NCBI GenBank assembly: GCA_023417475.1
Contig: JAEZFP010000068.1
Location: 124,001-188,000, forward strand
Direction of reading: 5' to 3'
DNA from: Bacillota bacterium
GTDB taxonomy: Bacteria; Bacillota; UBA4882; UBA8346
DNA length: 64,000 bases
Position 1 is the stretch's first letter, and each line of letters opens with the position of its first letter. The notes under the pieces are model-generated. The model saw only the letters and a program-made list of their open reading frames with translations, was not told the DNA's origin and made no database searches. This document shows positions 26,214 to 35,621 of this stretch, one piece after another. The translations under genes were made by a program, and so were the position numbers.

Positions 26214-26716
26214 TTCAAAATTCCTCTCTTGCGAAACCGTTTGATGACCAAACGTTCTAATTTCCGAACCGCGCGGGTGCTTAAAAATTCCGTAGCGCTT
26301 AGGGGCGGAGTCCAGATCGTATACAATTCCATGCGATTGCCGCCCAAAATATCCGTGAATAATTGATCGCCAACCACGGCGGTTGCTTCAGGTGAGGTTC
26401 CCATGATCTCCAATGCTTTGCGAAACGGTGATTTGCGGGGTTTTACCGCTCGGGAAACATAAGGAATGTCGAGGATCGTCGCGACGGTTTGTACCCGATA
26501 CTGCAGCGCGTTGGAGAGAATGCATAACTTAAATCCCTCGGTCTTAAAACGCTCAATTAAAGTAATCACTTCAGGATCAATGGTTTCCTTTTTCCATTCC
26601 ACTAAAGTATTATCCAAATCAAAGATGATTCCGCGAATTCCTACCTTTTTAAGTTCATCGAGATCCAATTCGAGAATAGAGTTCGCCTGACTATTAGGGC
26701 ATAACTTTTTTAGCAT
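26210..26716 (-). CDS. yqeG: YqeG-family HAD phosphatase
   Basis: A 168-residue HAD superfamily IIIA phosphatase. Motif I is IIFDLDNTLVEW near residues 34-45, motif II is ILSNA near 70, and the terminal motif is VVGDQLFTDILGGNR near 120. Family members act on phosphatidylglycerophosphate or similar phosphoesters; the substrate here is not determined. It is translationally coupled to yqeH, the usual pairing. Confidence 0.9.
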   Translation of the reverse strand: MLKKLCPNSQANSILELDLDELKKVGIRGIIFDLDNTLVEWKKETIDPEVITLIERFKTEGFKLCILSNALQYRVQTVATILDIPYVSRAVKPRKSPFRKALEIMGTSPEATAVVGDQLFTDILGGNRMELYTIWTPPLSATEFLSTRAVRKLERLVIKRFRKRGILK

Positions 26717-26739
26717 CGAAACCTCCGCAAGCTAAAATT

Positions 26740-27591
26740 CTATAATTGATCGGCGTAATAATCGTATTTTTTATTGCAAAACTGGCATTGAACCTCAATT
26801 CGCCCTTGTTCTTCAATAATCTGATCCAGTTCCGCTTTGCCTAAGCTGATCAGGGGTCCCCGAAACCGTTCCTGTGAACAGTCACAGGCATACGCGATGG
26901 GGACTTCTTTTAATATTTTCAGCTCACCCGCTACGGCAAACCGTTGGACAAGCTGGAGTTGGGTCTCACCCTGATCAAAGATCGTGGTGACCGGAGGAAT
27001 TGTTTTCAATAATTCTTCCAATGCCGCAACCGTTTCCTCACCATATCCCGGCAAAAGTTGGATGATGAATCCGCCGGCGGCTTGGACCTGTCCGTCAGGG
27101 GCTACTAATACTCCCAAACCAACCGCAGACGGAGTTTGTTCCGAGCAATTAAAATAATAAGCGAAGTCTTCGGAAATCTCCCCGCTTTGCAGCGGTATCA
27201 CTCCATTATAAGGATTTTTTAGTCCGTAGTCCTTAATCACGTTTAACGTTCCCTGTCCGATGGCTTGCGCGATATCGAACTTGCCTTTGGCGTTTAAATC
27301 CAAGTCAACATGAGGTTGATCAACATACCCCTTAACAATACCCGGCTGGTTAGAAACAGCCGTTATCTTCCCCAACGGTCCATTACCCACAAATTGAACC
27401 GTCAGGCGCTGCAAGGTATCACTCATAACCCCCATCATCACGGTTCCGGTAATCACCCGTCCGAAGGCCGCAGTTGCCGTTGGCCAAGTATCATGGATTT
27501 TTCGGGCTTCTTCCACCAACTCTGTGGTTCGTGCGGTATATATGCGCACCGTATCATTGGCGGTTGTTGCAATTATCACTGAGTTGTTCAT
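26740..27591 (-). CDS. hslO: Redox-regulated chaperone Hsp33
   Basis: A 283-residue holdase chaperone activated by oxidative unfolding. The C-terminal zinc switch is CDCSQERF ... CQFCNKKY, a CxC-x(n)-CxxC arrangement near residues 236-271. The N-terminal domain starts with VIIATTANDTVRIY. GAGGGTG lies 5 nt upstream of ATG 27591. It lies just upstream of yqeG and is possibly cotranscribed. Confidence 0.95.
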   Translation of the reverse strand: MNNSVIIATTANDTVRIYTARTTELVEEARKIHDTWPTATAAFGRVITGTVMMGVMSDTLQRLTVQFVGNGPLGKITAVSNQPGIVKGYVDQPHVDLDLNAKGKFDIAQAIGQGTLNVIKDYGLKNPYNGVIPLQSGEISEDFAYYFNCSEQTPSAVGLGVLVAPDGQVQAAGGFIIQLLPGYGEETVAALEELLKTIPPVTTIFDQGETQLQLVQRFAVAGELKILKEVPIAYACDCSQERFRGPLISLGKAELDQIIEEQGRIEVQCQFCNKKYDYYADQL

Positions 27592-27777
27592 GGCACCCTC
27601 ACTTCAAACTGTTATCCAGCGTAGTTTAATTCCTTTAATCGGGCAACCACGTTGGATTTGCATTTTTTAAAATTATGGCCGATATAAGTAAAAATAGGTT
27701 TTGCACGTTTTCACGTTTCAACATCTGGATGCTTCAAACCCCTGATCGGAAGCGGACAATCCGGAAATTACAGCCTA

Positions 27778-27808
27778 AAACCGGAACTCCATACGAAAGT
27801 TCCGGTTT
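27778..27808. terminator. Hairpin downstream of mltG
   Basis: AAAACCGGAACT pairs with AGTTCCGGTTT (11-bp stem). It lies 40 bp past the mltG stop. The T-run after the stem is short, so termination may be weak. The rest of the 256-bp gap to hslO shows no gene. Confidence 0.5.
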
Positions 27809-27847
27809 CTACCAAAGGTTAGCTGCTTTTTGTCTCTAACTTACCAA

Positions 27848-28936
27848 TTAACCTTTTTTCCGTTCTTGTTCGATTCGGCGTTGCGCCTTTAGATGTTGAT
27901 CAAACGTATTGCTGAATATATGCGTACCGTCGGGTTTTGCGACAAAATACAAAAAATTGACTTTCGCCGGATTAAACGCCGCCCGGATCGAGGCTAATCC
28001 CGGGTTACTGATGGGCGTAGGCGGCAAACCTTGGTGCCGATAGGTATTATAAGGAGATTCGACTTCCAGATCTTTAAAAGTGAGTCGCTCTTTATGAACG
28101 CCTAAGGCGTACTCAATGGTTGCACAAGATTGTAATGGAAAATCACGCTGTAACCGATTAACAAAAACTCCTGCGATAATCGGTCGCTCTTCCGCTTTCC
28201 GCGCTTCTTTTTCAATAATTGACGCTAAGATAAGAGTCTCTTTGATTTTCGAACCGGAGACCGTAGTGAAATTCTTGGCAAAAACTTCTTTGAACCGCCG
28301 CAACATGAGTGTGATAATCTCAGCTTCATCAGCTTTTTTATCAAAAAAGTACGTGTCGGGGAATAAATATCCTTCCGGCCAATGACTATCGTACTCTTCG
28401 CCGATGATGCCTTGAATAAATAGCCGGTCGTTTAGTTTGTCCAAAAACCGGGTTTTATCAACTAAACCTTTTGCTACCAGTAAATTCAAAATTTCCCGAT
28501 TGGTAAAACCTTCGGGAATAGTCACTTTCTCCCGTAATGAAGTACCGCGTTCAATTTCAGCGGCGATATGCGGAACATTCATTCCCGGATTGAGTTCGTA
28601 ACTTCCCGCTTTAATCTTTTTTTCACGCTGATGCAGACGGATATATAATTCAAAAACGGCTTGATTTCTGATTAAACCGCGTTTCTGAAGTAACGTTCCA
28701 ATTTGACGTAAGGAACTACCATAATCAATCTCGACGATCTGTTTCTGTTTGGCCCCGTAAGCCATCGGCTGCAGATTCCAGTGGTAAAAACCGACACTCA
28801 AAACTAACCCGAATATAAAAATGGCAAGGCCACCCCCGACGCGAGGGTGGTTTTGCCAGAAAGTCACGGCACGGTTTTTCAGTCCGCAAAATATTGTTGT
28901 AAATTGACTCCAAGAGGTTATTTTTGGCATTAGCAA
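27848..28936 (-). CDS. mltG: Endolytic transglycosylase MltG (YceG-like)
   Basis: A 362-residue membrane-anchored lytic transglycosylase that cuts nascent peptidoglycan glycan strands. One transmembrane helix lies near residues 33-52 (GGLAIFIFGLVLSVGFYHW). A LysM-like subdomain follows, then the YceG domain with the catalytic Glu in ASIIEKEARKAEE near residue 240 and the PYNTYRHQGLPPTPISNPG block near 297. TTG 28936 or ATG 28930 both fit the upstream GGAGG. Confidence 0.9.
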   Translation of the reverse strand: MLMPKITSWSQFTTIFCGLKNRAVTFWQNHPRVGGGLAIFIFGLVLSVGFYHWNLQPMAYGAKQKQIVEIDYGSSLRQIGTLLQKRGLIRNQAVFELYIRLHQREKKIKAGSYELNPGMNVPHIAAEIERGTSLREKVTIPEGFTNREILNLLVAKGLVDKTRFLDKLNDRLFIQGIIGEEYDSHWPEGYLFPDTYFFDKKADEAEIITLMLRRFKEVFAKNFTTVSGSKIKETLILASIIEKEARKAEERPIIAGVFVNRLQRDFPLQSCATIEYALGVHKERLTFKDLEVESPYNTYRHQGLPPTPISNPGLASIRAAFNPAKVNFLYFVAKPDGTHIFSNTFDQHLKAQRRIEQERKKG

Positions 28937-28998
28937 CTGAATTTCCTCCCGGAGACCATTATACTAAAAAAAACGCTGATTGACAAATATCTTAAGAA

Positions 28999-29280
28999 TT
29001 ACTCTTCCTCGGAGTCTTCTTCATCGATCATCTCTTCCAAAGCTTCACAAACTTTGGAAAACTCTTCATCATCTTCAATATCGACTAAAACTTCTTCGCC
29101 TTCTTCATCGGTTTCAATTTTAAAGATAACCGCTTCCTCATCTTCTTCGGTTTCTTGCGTTTCGGGAACCATCACCGCATATTTTGAACCTTCAACCTCG
29201 ACAATATTTAATAAATTAAAACGGTGTTCTTGCCCCTCTTCATCTACAAGTGTAATCCAATTGTTATCTTGCTCAGTCAC
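28999..29280 (-). CDS. DUF1292-family protein (YrzB-like)
   Basis: A 93-residue, very acidic protein (long runs of E and D) matching DUF1292. The core is ITLVDEEGQEHRFNLL near residues 9-24, with VEVEGSKYAVMVP following. GTG 29280 has AGGAGG 8 nt upstream. The function is unknown. It lies between ruvX and mltG, as in many Firmicutes. Confidence 0.9.
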   Translation of the reverse strand: MTEQDNNWITLVDEEGQEHRFNLLNIVEVEGSKYAVMVPETQETEEDEEAVIFKIETDEEGEEVLVDIEDDEEFSKVCEALEEMIDEEDSEEE

Positions 29281-29410
29281 TATAACGCCTCCTAAATTAT
29301 ATTTTGAATCGTGTATTACGAAACGACCCCATTATTACTTGAACAGCTCGTTATTCAAAGTCTGGCGAAATATGTATCCGCAGGGAAAAGTTTGTAGATA
29401 AACAAAGTTT

Positions 29411-29860
29411 TCACTCTGGTATTTTACCCGTCTGTTCAAAGTTCATTCTTGTTTTTGAATCTAAAAAATTTTGGAGAATAATCACTGCCGCCACTTTATC
29501 AACGGTCATACGCCGTTTGGCCCGGGACATATCCGCCTCGATAAGGACTTTTTGCGCGGAACCTGTCGATAACCGCTCGTCCCAGTATAATATAGGACCG
29601 GTGATTTTACCAGCTAATTCTGTGCCAAATTTACGAATTTTTTCGGCCATTGGGCCTTCGGTTCCATTCATGTTTTTCGGTAAACCGAGTACTACCCCGT
29701 CCACTTGGCGTTCTTCAACAACCCGCGCTATATATTCCAAATCTCGAACAAAGGAACCTACCCGGTGGTAGACCGTTAACCCTTGAGCCGTAATGGCAAG
29801 CGGATCACTGATTGCAATGCCGATCCGTTTTTCTCCAATATCCAAACCCATCCAACGCAT
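29411..29860 (-). CDS. ruvX: Holliday junction resolvase-like nuclease YqgF
   Basis: A 149-residue RNase H-fold protein of the YqgF/RuvX family, linked to pre-16S rRNA 5'-end processing and DNA junctions. The metal-binding start GLDIGEKRIGIAISDP is near residues 5-20, VLGLPKNMNG near 56 and WDERLSTGSA near 94. AGGTGA precedes ATG 29860. Confidence 0.95.
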   Translation of the reverse strand: MRWMGLDIGEKRIGIAISDPLAITAQGLTVYHRVGSFVRDLEYIARVVEERQVDGVVLGLPKNMNGTEGPMAEKIRKFGTELAGKITGPILYWDERLSTGSAQKVLIEADMSRAKRRMTVDKVAAVIILQNFLDSKTRMNFEQTGKIPE

Positions 29861-29962
29861 TTACTGTCACCTATATATGTCGAATTGACCATCGGATTCA
29901 TCCATGATCGCGACATGTTTTCCTTAGTAATAACCATTATAACGAGCGAATTTAATCTTATT

Positions 29963-31483
29963 TTATTTTCGTGCGGAGGGTAAAAGAACCTTGATTTGAA
30001 ACCCAAACCCCGGCAATTTACTGCCTCCACCCGACACATCGATATCATAGTCGGCGATTTCGTTATGACGCGCCAGTTCTTCTTTCGCCTGGATAATATT
30101 TTTACCTTTTAACCACTTTCGGATTGATTCGGCATTTAATGCTCCCTGAATCTTCCCCCGGCCATTTAAATGAAGCAGCGCCTGTTGATTATCACTGGAA
30201 AGCACGCGGGCCGCTATTAATTCGATCTTTTGATTTTTAATATGAAAGTTTGCGGGAAGGTTCTGCTCAAACCGATAATTTAGTATTTTTGACACTTCGT
30301 TAAACGCCGGAACCAATGCCGAAACCCGATATTCCAGTTTGGTAGTGATAACCGTGCTCTCCATGCCAATATCGGGGGAACTGGTTATCCGGACGATTTC
30401 AGTCTGAATCAATTCCGGGATGAATAGATAATCCTTGGTAATTAAGGAATTAATCTCTCCGGATCCGACCAACTCCAACTGTCGTTTTGCTTCCTCCTCG
30501 CTTTTTCTTACATCTTCCAAGGTCACAACCGATACTTTCTTATCTTCCCCGCCATAGGTCGGAGTTAGGTTGGTTACCTTCAGTACGCGAAAATTCCTGC
30601 CAACGACTTGTGCGATTGATTTTGCCGGCAAGTTGAAAGCGGTTCCTTTTCCTTCGGCAGTGATCGTGGTTTCCGCCCGACCGTATGCTTCTCCGACTGC
30701 CAAACCGTTTTGGAACCGGGTTGTCTTCTTCGGGACCAAGACATCTTGGTCAGTAATGAACCTGGTATCATTGTTACCGGTTACCACTGTTTTTTTGGGA
30801 ACCACAATCGGTTGAGCCGACGCATTGATGAAAGTTACTTTACCGGCCGCGGCGGTTACTCCCACAACTTTTGAACCGGTTGCCACATTTTGAATGTCAA
30901 GTTGCGCAATTTTTTCAACCAATTTGGCAGGGAGCTTATTTGACTCGAGACTCGTCTCGGTGATTGCCGGACTAATTTGGGTTTCAACCGCAAAATCAAG
31001 ATTTTCTTCTTTGGGATAAACAACCACGGTGGCTTTTGGTTGAAAAAACCACCACGTTGCGATAACCAAGGTGAAAAAAGCAATCGGCAAGGTGATCAGC
31101 AACCCGCCTTGACGCAGGTTAGAATTACTCCGGACCGGAGTGGGAGTTTTTTCAGGAACTGACGCTGCTTCCACCACGTTTCTGGCAACTGTGAAAACGG
31201 CGGGATTGTTTGATGGCGGAGGCGCCTCCGCTTTCTCAGCAATCGTCGCTAACCCTACTTTTTGGGCCAGCTTAATAATTTGCGGACAATCCGTATGAAT
31301 CAAAAGTTCTTTGGCTTCCTCTTCCACATAAAACTTAATGAGACGCAAATTGATCTCGTTATTTAATAAATGCGCTTGCTCCGGAACCTCTAATAGAATT
31401 TGATTGGCGGATGTGTGGATGATCGTCTTGACCAGTTCTTCAATGGGCATGTCCGGATTTACATCGATTTTTTGAAGACTCAT
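29963..31483 (-). CDS. Single-pass membrane protein with baseplate J-like extracytoplasmic region
   Basis: About 506 residues. Residues 1-90 form a small alpha/beta domain with the pattern NEINLRLIKFYVEEEAKELL, resembling N-terminal domains of surface proteins in Firmicutes and CPR bacteria. A transmembrane helix follows near residues 115-137 (LLITLPIAFFTLVIATWWF). The long C-terminal region contains repeated beta-strand blocks and a GGEDKKVSVVTLEDV segment typical of baseplate_J/gp47-like domains in non-phage proteins. ATG 31483 is preferred (GGGTGA upstream). No phage genes are nearby, so a cell-envelope role is more likely. The function is unknown. Confidence 0.6.
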   Translation of the reverse strand: MSLQKIDVNPDMPIEELVKTIIHTSANQILLEVPEQAHLLNNEINLRLIKFYVEEEAKELLIHTDCPQIIKLAQKVGLATIAEKAEAPPPSNNPAVFTVARNVVEAASVPEKTPTPVRSNSNLRQGGLLITLPIAFFTLVIATWWFFQPKATVVVYPKEENLDFAVETQISPAITETSLESNKLPAKLVEKIAQLDIQNVATGSKVVGVTAAAGKVTFINASAQPIVVPKKTVVTGNNDTRFITDQDVLVPKKTTRFQNGLAVGEAYGRAETTITAEGKGTAFNLPAKSIAQVVGRNFRVLKVTNLTPTYGGEDKKVSVVTLEDVRKSEEEAKRQLELVGSGEINSLITKDYLFIPELIQTEIVRITSSPDIGMESTVITTKLEYRVSALVPAFNEVSKILNYRFEQNLPANFHIKNQKIELIAARVLSSDNQQALLHLNGRGKIQGALNAESIRKWLKGKNIIQAKEELARHNEIADYDIDVSGGGSKLPGFGFQIKVLLPSARK

Positions 31484-31548
31484 TTCATCACCCCATTCAA
31501 AGTCAATCGCATTTATCTCAGTTGACAATTATCAGACTGATATGTTCT

Positions 31549-32610
31549 TTATTGATTCAAAAGTTTCCATTGCCCCTGCGTTCCGTAAAGAATCGTCCCT
31601 GCTAATTCCGGTGGTTTTGCTACACCTATCGTATCTAAGATCGTTACCGCGAGGTCATAGATGGTGATGGGTTTATTATCCCCCCTCGTCAACAACCCTT
31701 TGGAAAATTTCCGGCTATGAAGCATTAAAACCGAAGCTGGTTTTTTCGTGGCAGGTTTGAATTGAGCCGGAGGTAGCGCTGTAAAAAGGATGGTTAATGT
31801 AGCCGGGTCGTTAATTACTTCAGCTAATTCCGCAACGATCCGCTCATATTGCTGGACAATTAGACGCCGATAGTAATTTTCTTGATGATCAGTCAACTTC
31901 AACCGCAAAACTTCCAAACGTTCCAAATCGCCTAAAGTGGCTAAGGTGACCGCGGCTTTTTTGTGACAGCGCTCAATAATATGCAGGATTTTTTCCGGAT
32001 CAACCCGTTTCGCAAAAGGAAACGTGCTGTCGCTAATTTGAGTTTCCGACCCTAAAAAACTATAATCAATTAAACCGTGTTGATTCATAAGCATCGCCGC
32101 ACTGGATCGGTTGACGGTGTCGGTGTCGCTGTTGCCGATAACGGCAGTTTGATACCCTTGTTTTTTTATCAAAGAACCGAATCGGCCGATATAAGTAGAG
32201 ATATGACTGGGATTTAATTGATAAATTCGCGGAAAACCCAGATGAATAGCGTTACCGGGTTTGACCGAAAACCCGGTTAGGGTCGGATATAAGCGGCCCA
32301 CCGGTTCACCGTTATAACGTTCATCGTGGTTAAAAAAAAGGGAGCTGGCTTGATTGATTTTCACCGGAATTCCACTGTTAAAAGCATAATACACTTGTTC
32401 CGGTTTGCGGAAATCTTGCGGCACCGATGGCAGTAATGCTACGGCCGAACGACTGGCAAATTTCATGAGATTGGGAGTTTGCTTGTTGAGATCCGCAAGC
32501 GTTAGTCGCGGAATGTGCACAATAAGAACCCGCTGTTGCGGCGTTGCGGCTACCATGGACGAAAAAAACAAAAGCCAGAAAAGTGCAAAAAGAAAAAATC
32601 GGCCTTGCAA
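31549..32610 (-). CDS. Secreted alkaline-phosphatase-fold-like protein
   Basis: About 353 residues with a signal peptide (hydrophobic FLFALFWLLFFSSMVAA at residues 5-21, cleavage after AA). The mature part opens VLIVHIPRLTLADL and continues with TPNLMKFASRSAVALLPS, like alkaline phosphatase/sulfatase-fold enzymes. A late LLTRGDNKPITIYDLAVTILDTIGV block is also typical. The metal-binding residues of the fold are not all evident, so it may be catalytically altered. TTG 32610 is chosen because GGAGGAATCCG precedes it; the ATG at 32661 has no box. Confidence 0.55.
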   Translation of the reverse strand: MQGRFFLFALFWLLFFSSMVAATPQQRVLIVHIPRLTLADLNKQTPNLMKFASRSAVALLPSVPQDFRKPEQVYYAFNSGIPVKINQASSLFFNHDERYNGEPVGRLYPTLTGFSVKPGNAIHLGFPRIYQLNPSHISTYIGRFGSLIKKQGYQTAVIGNSDTDTVNRSSAAMLMNQHGLIDYSFLGSETQISDSTFPFAKRVDPEKILHIIERCHKKAAVTLATLGDLERLEVLRLKLTDHQENYYRRLIVQQYERIVAELAEVINDPATLTILFTALPPAQFKPATKKPASVLMLHSRKFSKGLLTRGDNKPITIYDLAVTILDTIGVAKPPELAGTILYGTQGQWKLLNQ

Positions 32611-32718
32611 CGGATTCCTCCAAATCGTCTCGTAATCAAAAGGCGGTTTAACCGCTGCCATTCAAATCATACCGAAACTATCTCGTCTTGTCAATCGGAC
32701 CTGCTATTTTGATTTCGA

Positions 32719-33732
32719 CTATTCCGGTTTGGGTTCGGGTTTCGGTTGGCCGAAACAGATATCATAAATTGTTTTGACGATGGTTAATACAATCGATCCC
32801 AGTGGGACTGCAAAGATCATTCCGACCAACCCAAAGATCTGTCCGCCAATCAATATCAAATAGATCACCAACAAAGGACTTAAGCGCAACGTTCCTCCGA
32901 TAATCTTCGGTGCTAAAAAAATAACTTCCAGCTGATTGACTACCAAAAATAGCAGCGTCACATACAATGCCGACCATGGCGAATGCATTAACGCGAAAAT
33001 AATCGCCGGAATCGCCCCAAGGACCGGACCAAAATAAGGAATCAAGTTTAGAAAACCGGCCATCATTCCCAATAAAAAGGCAATGTCGATCCCTAAAATA
33101 CTCAATCCAACACTGATCAACAATCCCACAATCAACGTATCCAACAATTGGCCGCGAATATATAACCGCAAAATTGCGTCAATTCTCAGAAAAACTTGAG
33201 TCCACTGACTTCCGACATTTGCATACAACCAACGTTGCGTATTTTCCTTCAGTTTGGGATAATCACGGCTTATATAATAGGAAAGTAACGGTACCAGTAG
33301 ATAGATAAAGGAACGTGAGAAGAATCCGACCATCCCCTCGGCGATCCGGAGCAAGGAATTGCGGACCAACATTTCGCCCCGGGAAGTGACTTGCGCTAAG
33401 AATTCTTTGACATTAGCGGGCAACTGCCAATACATTTTCGAATATTTTTCAATGGTAATCTGAAACGACTGATATAACGTAGGGAGTTGTTGGATTACCC
33501 CTGTTAAATCATGCATCAAACGAGGGATGATCAGCCCAAAAACCAGAGCGACAACCAACAGCAAAATCAGATAGACGGTAATGATCGCCCAATCTCTGGG
33601 GGCTCCTTTTTTTTGGAAAAATTCAACTAACGGATTGATGGCGTAAGCAATAAAAAAAGCGAAAACAAACGGGGCAATCACCGTTTTTGACAGATAGGCC
33701 ACCCAACTGAGAAATAGGAAGAGTAAAATCAA
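32719..33732 (-). CDS. AI-2E family transporter
   Basis: A polytopic membrane protein of at least 337 residues. The start of the family pattern (APFVFAFFIAYAINPLVEFF near residue 20) and the C-terminal GMMAGFLNLIPYFGPVLGAIPAIIFAL block are diagnostic. Family members export or exchange diverse solutes; a Na+/H+ role is known for some. No start codon with a good box is seen at 33732 (TTG). A GAAGGAG box lies just upstream of an in-frame ATC (33762) and ATT (33756), so a rare start codon is possible, adding 8-10 residues to the first helix. Confidence 0.85.
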   Translation of the reverse strand: MILLFLFLSWVAYLSKTVIAPFVFAFFIAYAINPLVEFFQKKGAPRDWAIITVYLILLLVVALVFGLIIPRLMHDLTGVIQQLPTLYQSFQITIEKYSKMYWQLPANVKEFLAQVTSRGEMLVRNSLLRIAEGMVGFFSRSFIYLLVPLLSYYISRDYPKLKENTQRWLYANVGSQWTQVFLRIDAILRLYIRGQLLDTLIVGLLISVGLSILGIDIAFLLGMMAGFLNLIPYFGPVLGAIPAIIFALMHSPWSALYVTLLFLVVNQLEVIFLAPKIIGGTLRLSPLLVIYLILIGGQIFGLVGMIFAVPLGSIVLTIVKTIYDICFGQPKPEPKPE

Positions 33733-33788
33733 AAACCATGTCTTTTTTGAAAAAATGGCGATAATGACTCCTTCTTTCGGAATTATAG

Positions 33789-33811
33789 AAAAAAGCGCAC
33801 ATAAGTGCGCT
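33789..33811 (-). terminator. Terminator after the small YtxH-like gene
   Basis: AGCGCAC/GTGCGCT (7 bp) with a 4-nt loop, followed on the minus strand by six T residues. Confidence 0.75.
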
Positions 33812-33813
33812 AT

Positions 33814-34056
33814 TTAAGAGTTACGATGAGCCAATCGTTGGGTGATGGAGACGGTGCCGTCCTTTAAGACATTGGACCACCGTTTGGTCTGGTCTTTGAC
33901 CATTTGAACCGTTCCCCGATGTTGATGCTTCATTCGCATTGGATTTGATCGCATTCTAAGCGGAGCCATCCCTTGTTTCTTACGCATTAACATTGCCAAT
34001 CCAACGGTGGCGCCGATCACGCTTCCAGCAATTATTCCCCGTACTAGTTTGTGCAT
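33814..34056 (-). CDS. Small basic membrane-anchored protein (YtxH-like)
   Basis: An 80-residue protein with one N-terminal hydrophobic segment (GIIAGSVIGATVGLAMLM, residues 6-23) followed by a strongly basic tail rich in R, K, M and Q. The glycine/alanine-rich helix resembles YtxH-type small proteins. ATG 34056 has GAGGTG 6 nt upstream. The function is unknown. Confidence 0.7.
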   Translation of the reverse strand: MHKLVRGIIAGSVIGATVGLAMLMRKKQGMAPLRMRSNPMRMKHQHRGTVQMVKDQTKRWSNVLKDGTVSITQRLAHRNS

Positions 34057-34167
34057 TATAATCACCTCTTTCTTGAACTGGGTAATCCTATTGTCCCCAG
34101 TTAGGCAGAGGTTTAAACCAAAAAATTAACGCCCAACGCCGTACCGCGTATCGGAAAAACAAGCAAT

Positions 34168-35250
34168 TTATAGTGCTTTTTCAATAATCCCTCCGCCAAT
34201 GACAAGGTCACCACGGTAAAAAACAACCGATTGGCCGGGAGTAATCGCCCGTTGCGGCGTCGCAAAAACCACTTCAACCTGGTTGTCCGCAATCGGGCGA
34301 ACATAAGCCGGGGTTGGTTTGGCGGAATACCGGATTTTCACTTCCACCGCAATTTCTTCCGTCAGTTCAGGAATGGCAATCCAATTCAATGAACTGGCAA
34401 TTAAGCTCCCGTCAAAAATGGCTTCGGCCGACCCAATGACCACTTCGTTGGTTTCAGGGCGAATTTCTGTGACGAAACGCGGTTCGCCGAAGGCGATTCC
34501 CAACCCTTTTCTTTGGCCAATCGTATAATTGACAATCCCGGTGTGGGTCCCTAACACCTTGCCGGTTTGGTCGACAATCTTCCCCGGTTGAACCGAACCC
34601 GGGCGGTAATCTTTAATATATTGAGCGTAGTCCTGATCGGGTACAAAGCAAATTTCCTGGCTATCCGGTTTATCGGCAACCCGTAACCCAAGGGCCGTCG
34701 CTTGTTTGCGAATTTCCGCCTTCGTATATTCGCCCAAAGGAAATAGACTGGCGCTTAATTGATCCTGAGTTAAACCATATAAGGCATAACTTTGGTCTTT
34801 ACCCGGGTCCAGTCCTTTTTTCAAAATCCAACGACCGGTGGCCGGATCAAGTTCCCGCCGGACATAATGGCCGGTGGCGACATACTCGCCGTCCAAAGCC
34901 CGCGCTTTTTCCAATAGATTTTTAAATTTCAATTCATGATTACAGACGATGCAAGGATTCGGTGTCCGACCTTGTAGATATTCATCTACAAAATAGTCGA
35001 TCACTTTTTCGCGAAACGGACCTTGAAGATTGGTTACGTAATAAGGAATTCCCAACTTATTCGCTACCGAACGGGCGTCTTCAACCGCGCCGAGGGAGCA
35101 GCAACCCCCTTCGGCGTCTTCTCCGGACGGGAGATCCGTTTGCCAAATTTGCATAGTCATTCCGATGACTTCGTACCCTTGTTCAAGCAAAAGCGCAGCC
35201 GCTACCGAGCTGTCCACTCCGCCGCTCATGGCCATAATAACCCGTGTCAT
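34168..35250 (-). CDS. mnmA: tRNA-specific 2-thiouridylase
   Basis: A 360-residue enzyme adding the s2 group to U34 of Lys, Glu and Gln tRNAs. The PP-loop is SGGVDSSVAA near residues 9-18. Catalytic cysteines lie in NPCIVCNHELKF near 98 and QEICFVPD near 199. It follows iscS-iscU directly (stop/start overlap TGATG), so the sulfur donor and the acceptor are cotranscribed. Confidence 0.95.
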   Translation of the reverse strand: MTRVIMAMSGGVDSSVAAALLLEQGYEVIGMTMQIWQTDLPSGEDAEGGCCSLGAVEDARSVANKLGIPYYVTNLQGPFREKVIDYFVDEYLQGRTPNPCIVCNHELKFKNLLEKARALDGEYVATGHYVRRELDPATGRWILKKGLDPGKDQSYALYGLTQDQLSASLFPLGEYTKAEIRKQATALGLRVADKPDSQEICFVPDQDYAQYIKDYRPGSVQPGKIVDQTGKVLGTHTGIVNYTIGQRKGLGIAFGEPRFVTEIRPETNEVVIGSAEAIFDGSLIASSLNWIAIPELTEEIAVEVKIRYSAKPTPAYVRPIADNQVEVVFATPQRAITPGQSVVFYRGDLVIGGGIIEKAL

Positions 35251-35621
35251 CAGCCGGCGTTTTTGGTCCGGTAATCTTCGATCGCCCGATGAAGCGCATC
35301 AGCGGCTAAATTGGAGCAATGCATTTTTTGAGGAGGTAGACCATCCAGCGCTTCCGCAACCGCTTTGTTGGTAATCTCCAAGGCTTCGTCGATGGTTTTC
35401 CCGATCACCAATTCCGTAACCATACTGCTGGTGGCAATCGCGGCGCCACAACCGAAGGTTTTGAATTTAACGTCGACGATATGATCGTCCTCGATCTTTA
35501 AATAAATCCGCATGATATCGCCACAGACAGCGTTACCGACCTCGCCTACGCCATCCGCATTGTTGATTTCACCTACATTGCGGGGATTTTGAAAATGATC
35601 CATTACTTTGTCAGTGTACAT
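35250..35621 (-). CDS. iscU: Fe-S cluster scaffold protein IscU/NifU
   Basis: A 123-residue scaffold on which Fe-S clusters are assembled from sulfur supplied by IscS. Three conserved cysteines are visible: GNAVCGDIMR near residue 32, KTFGCGAAIA near 58 and KMHCSNLAADAL near 101. There is no insertion of the SufU type. ATG 35621 with GGAG upstream is preferred; the gene overlaps the iscS end by 19 bp. Confidence 0.95.
   Translation of the reverse strand: MYTDKVMDHFQNPRNVGEINNADGVGEVGNAVCGDIMRIYLKIEDDHIVDVKFKTFGCGAAIATSSMVTELVIGKTIDEALEITNKAVAEALDGLPPQKMHCSNLAADALHRAIEDYRTKNAG

Noticed and set aside
29963..31483. Prophage baseplate gene
   Set aside because: Only one gene has baseplate-like sequence; it has a transmembrane helix and the neighbours are housekeeping or envelope genes.
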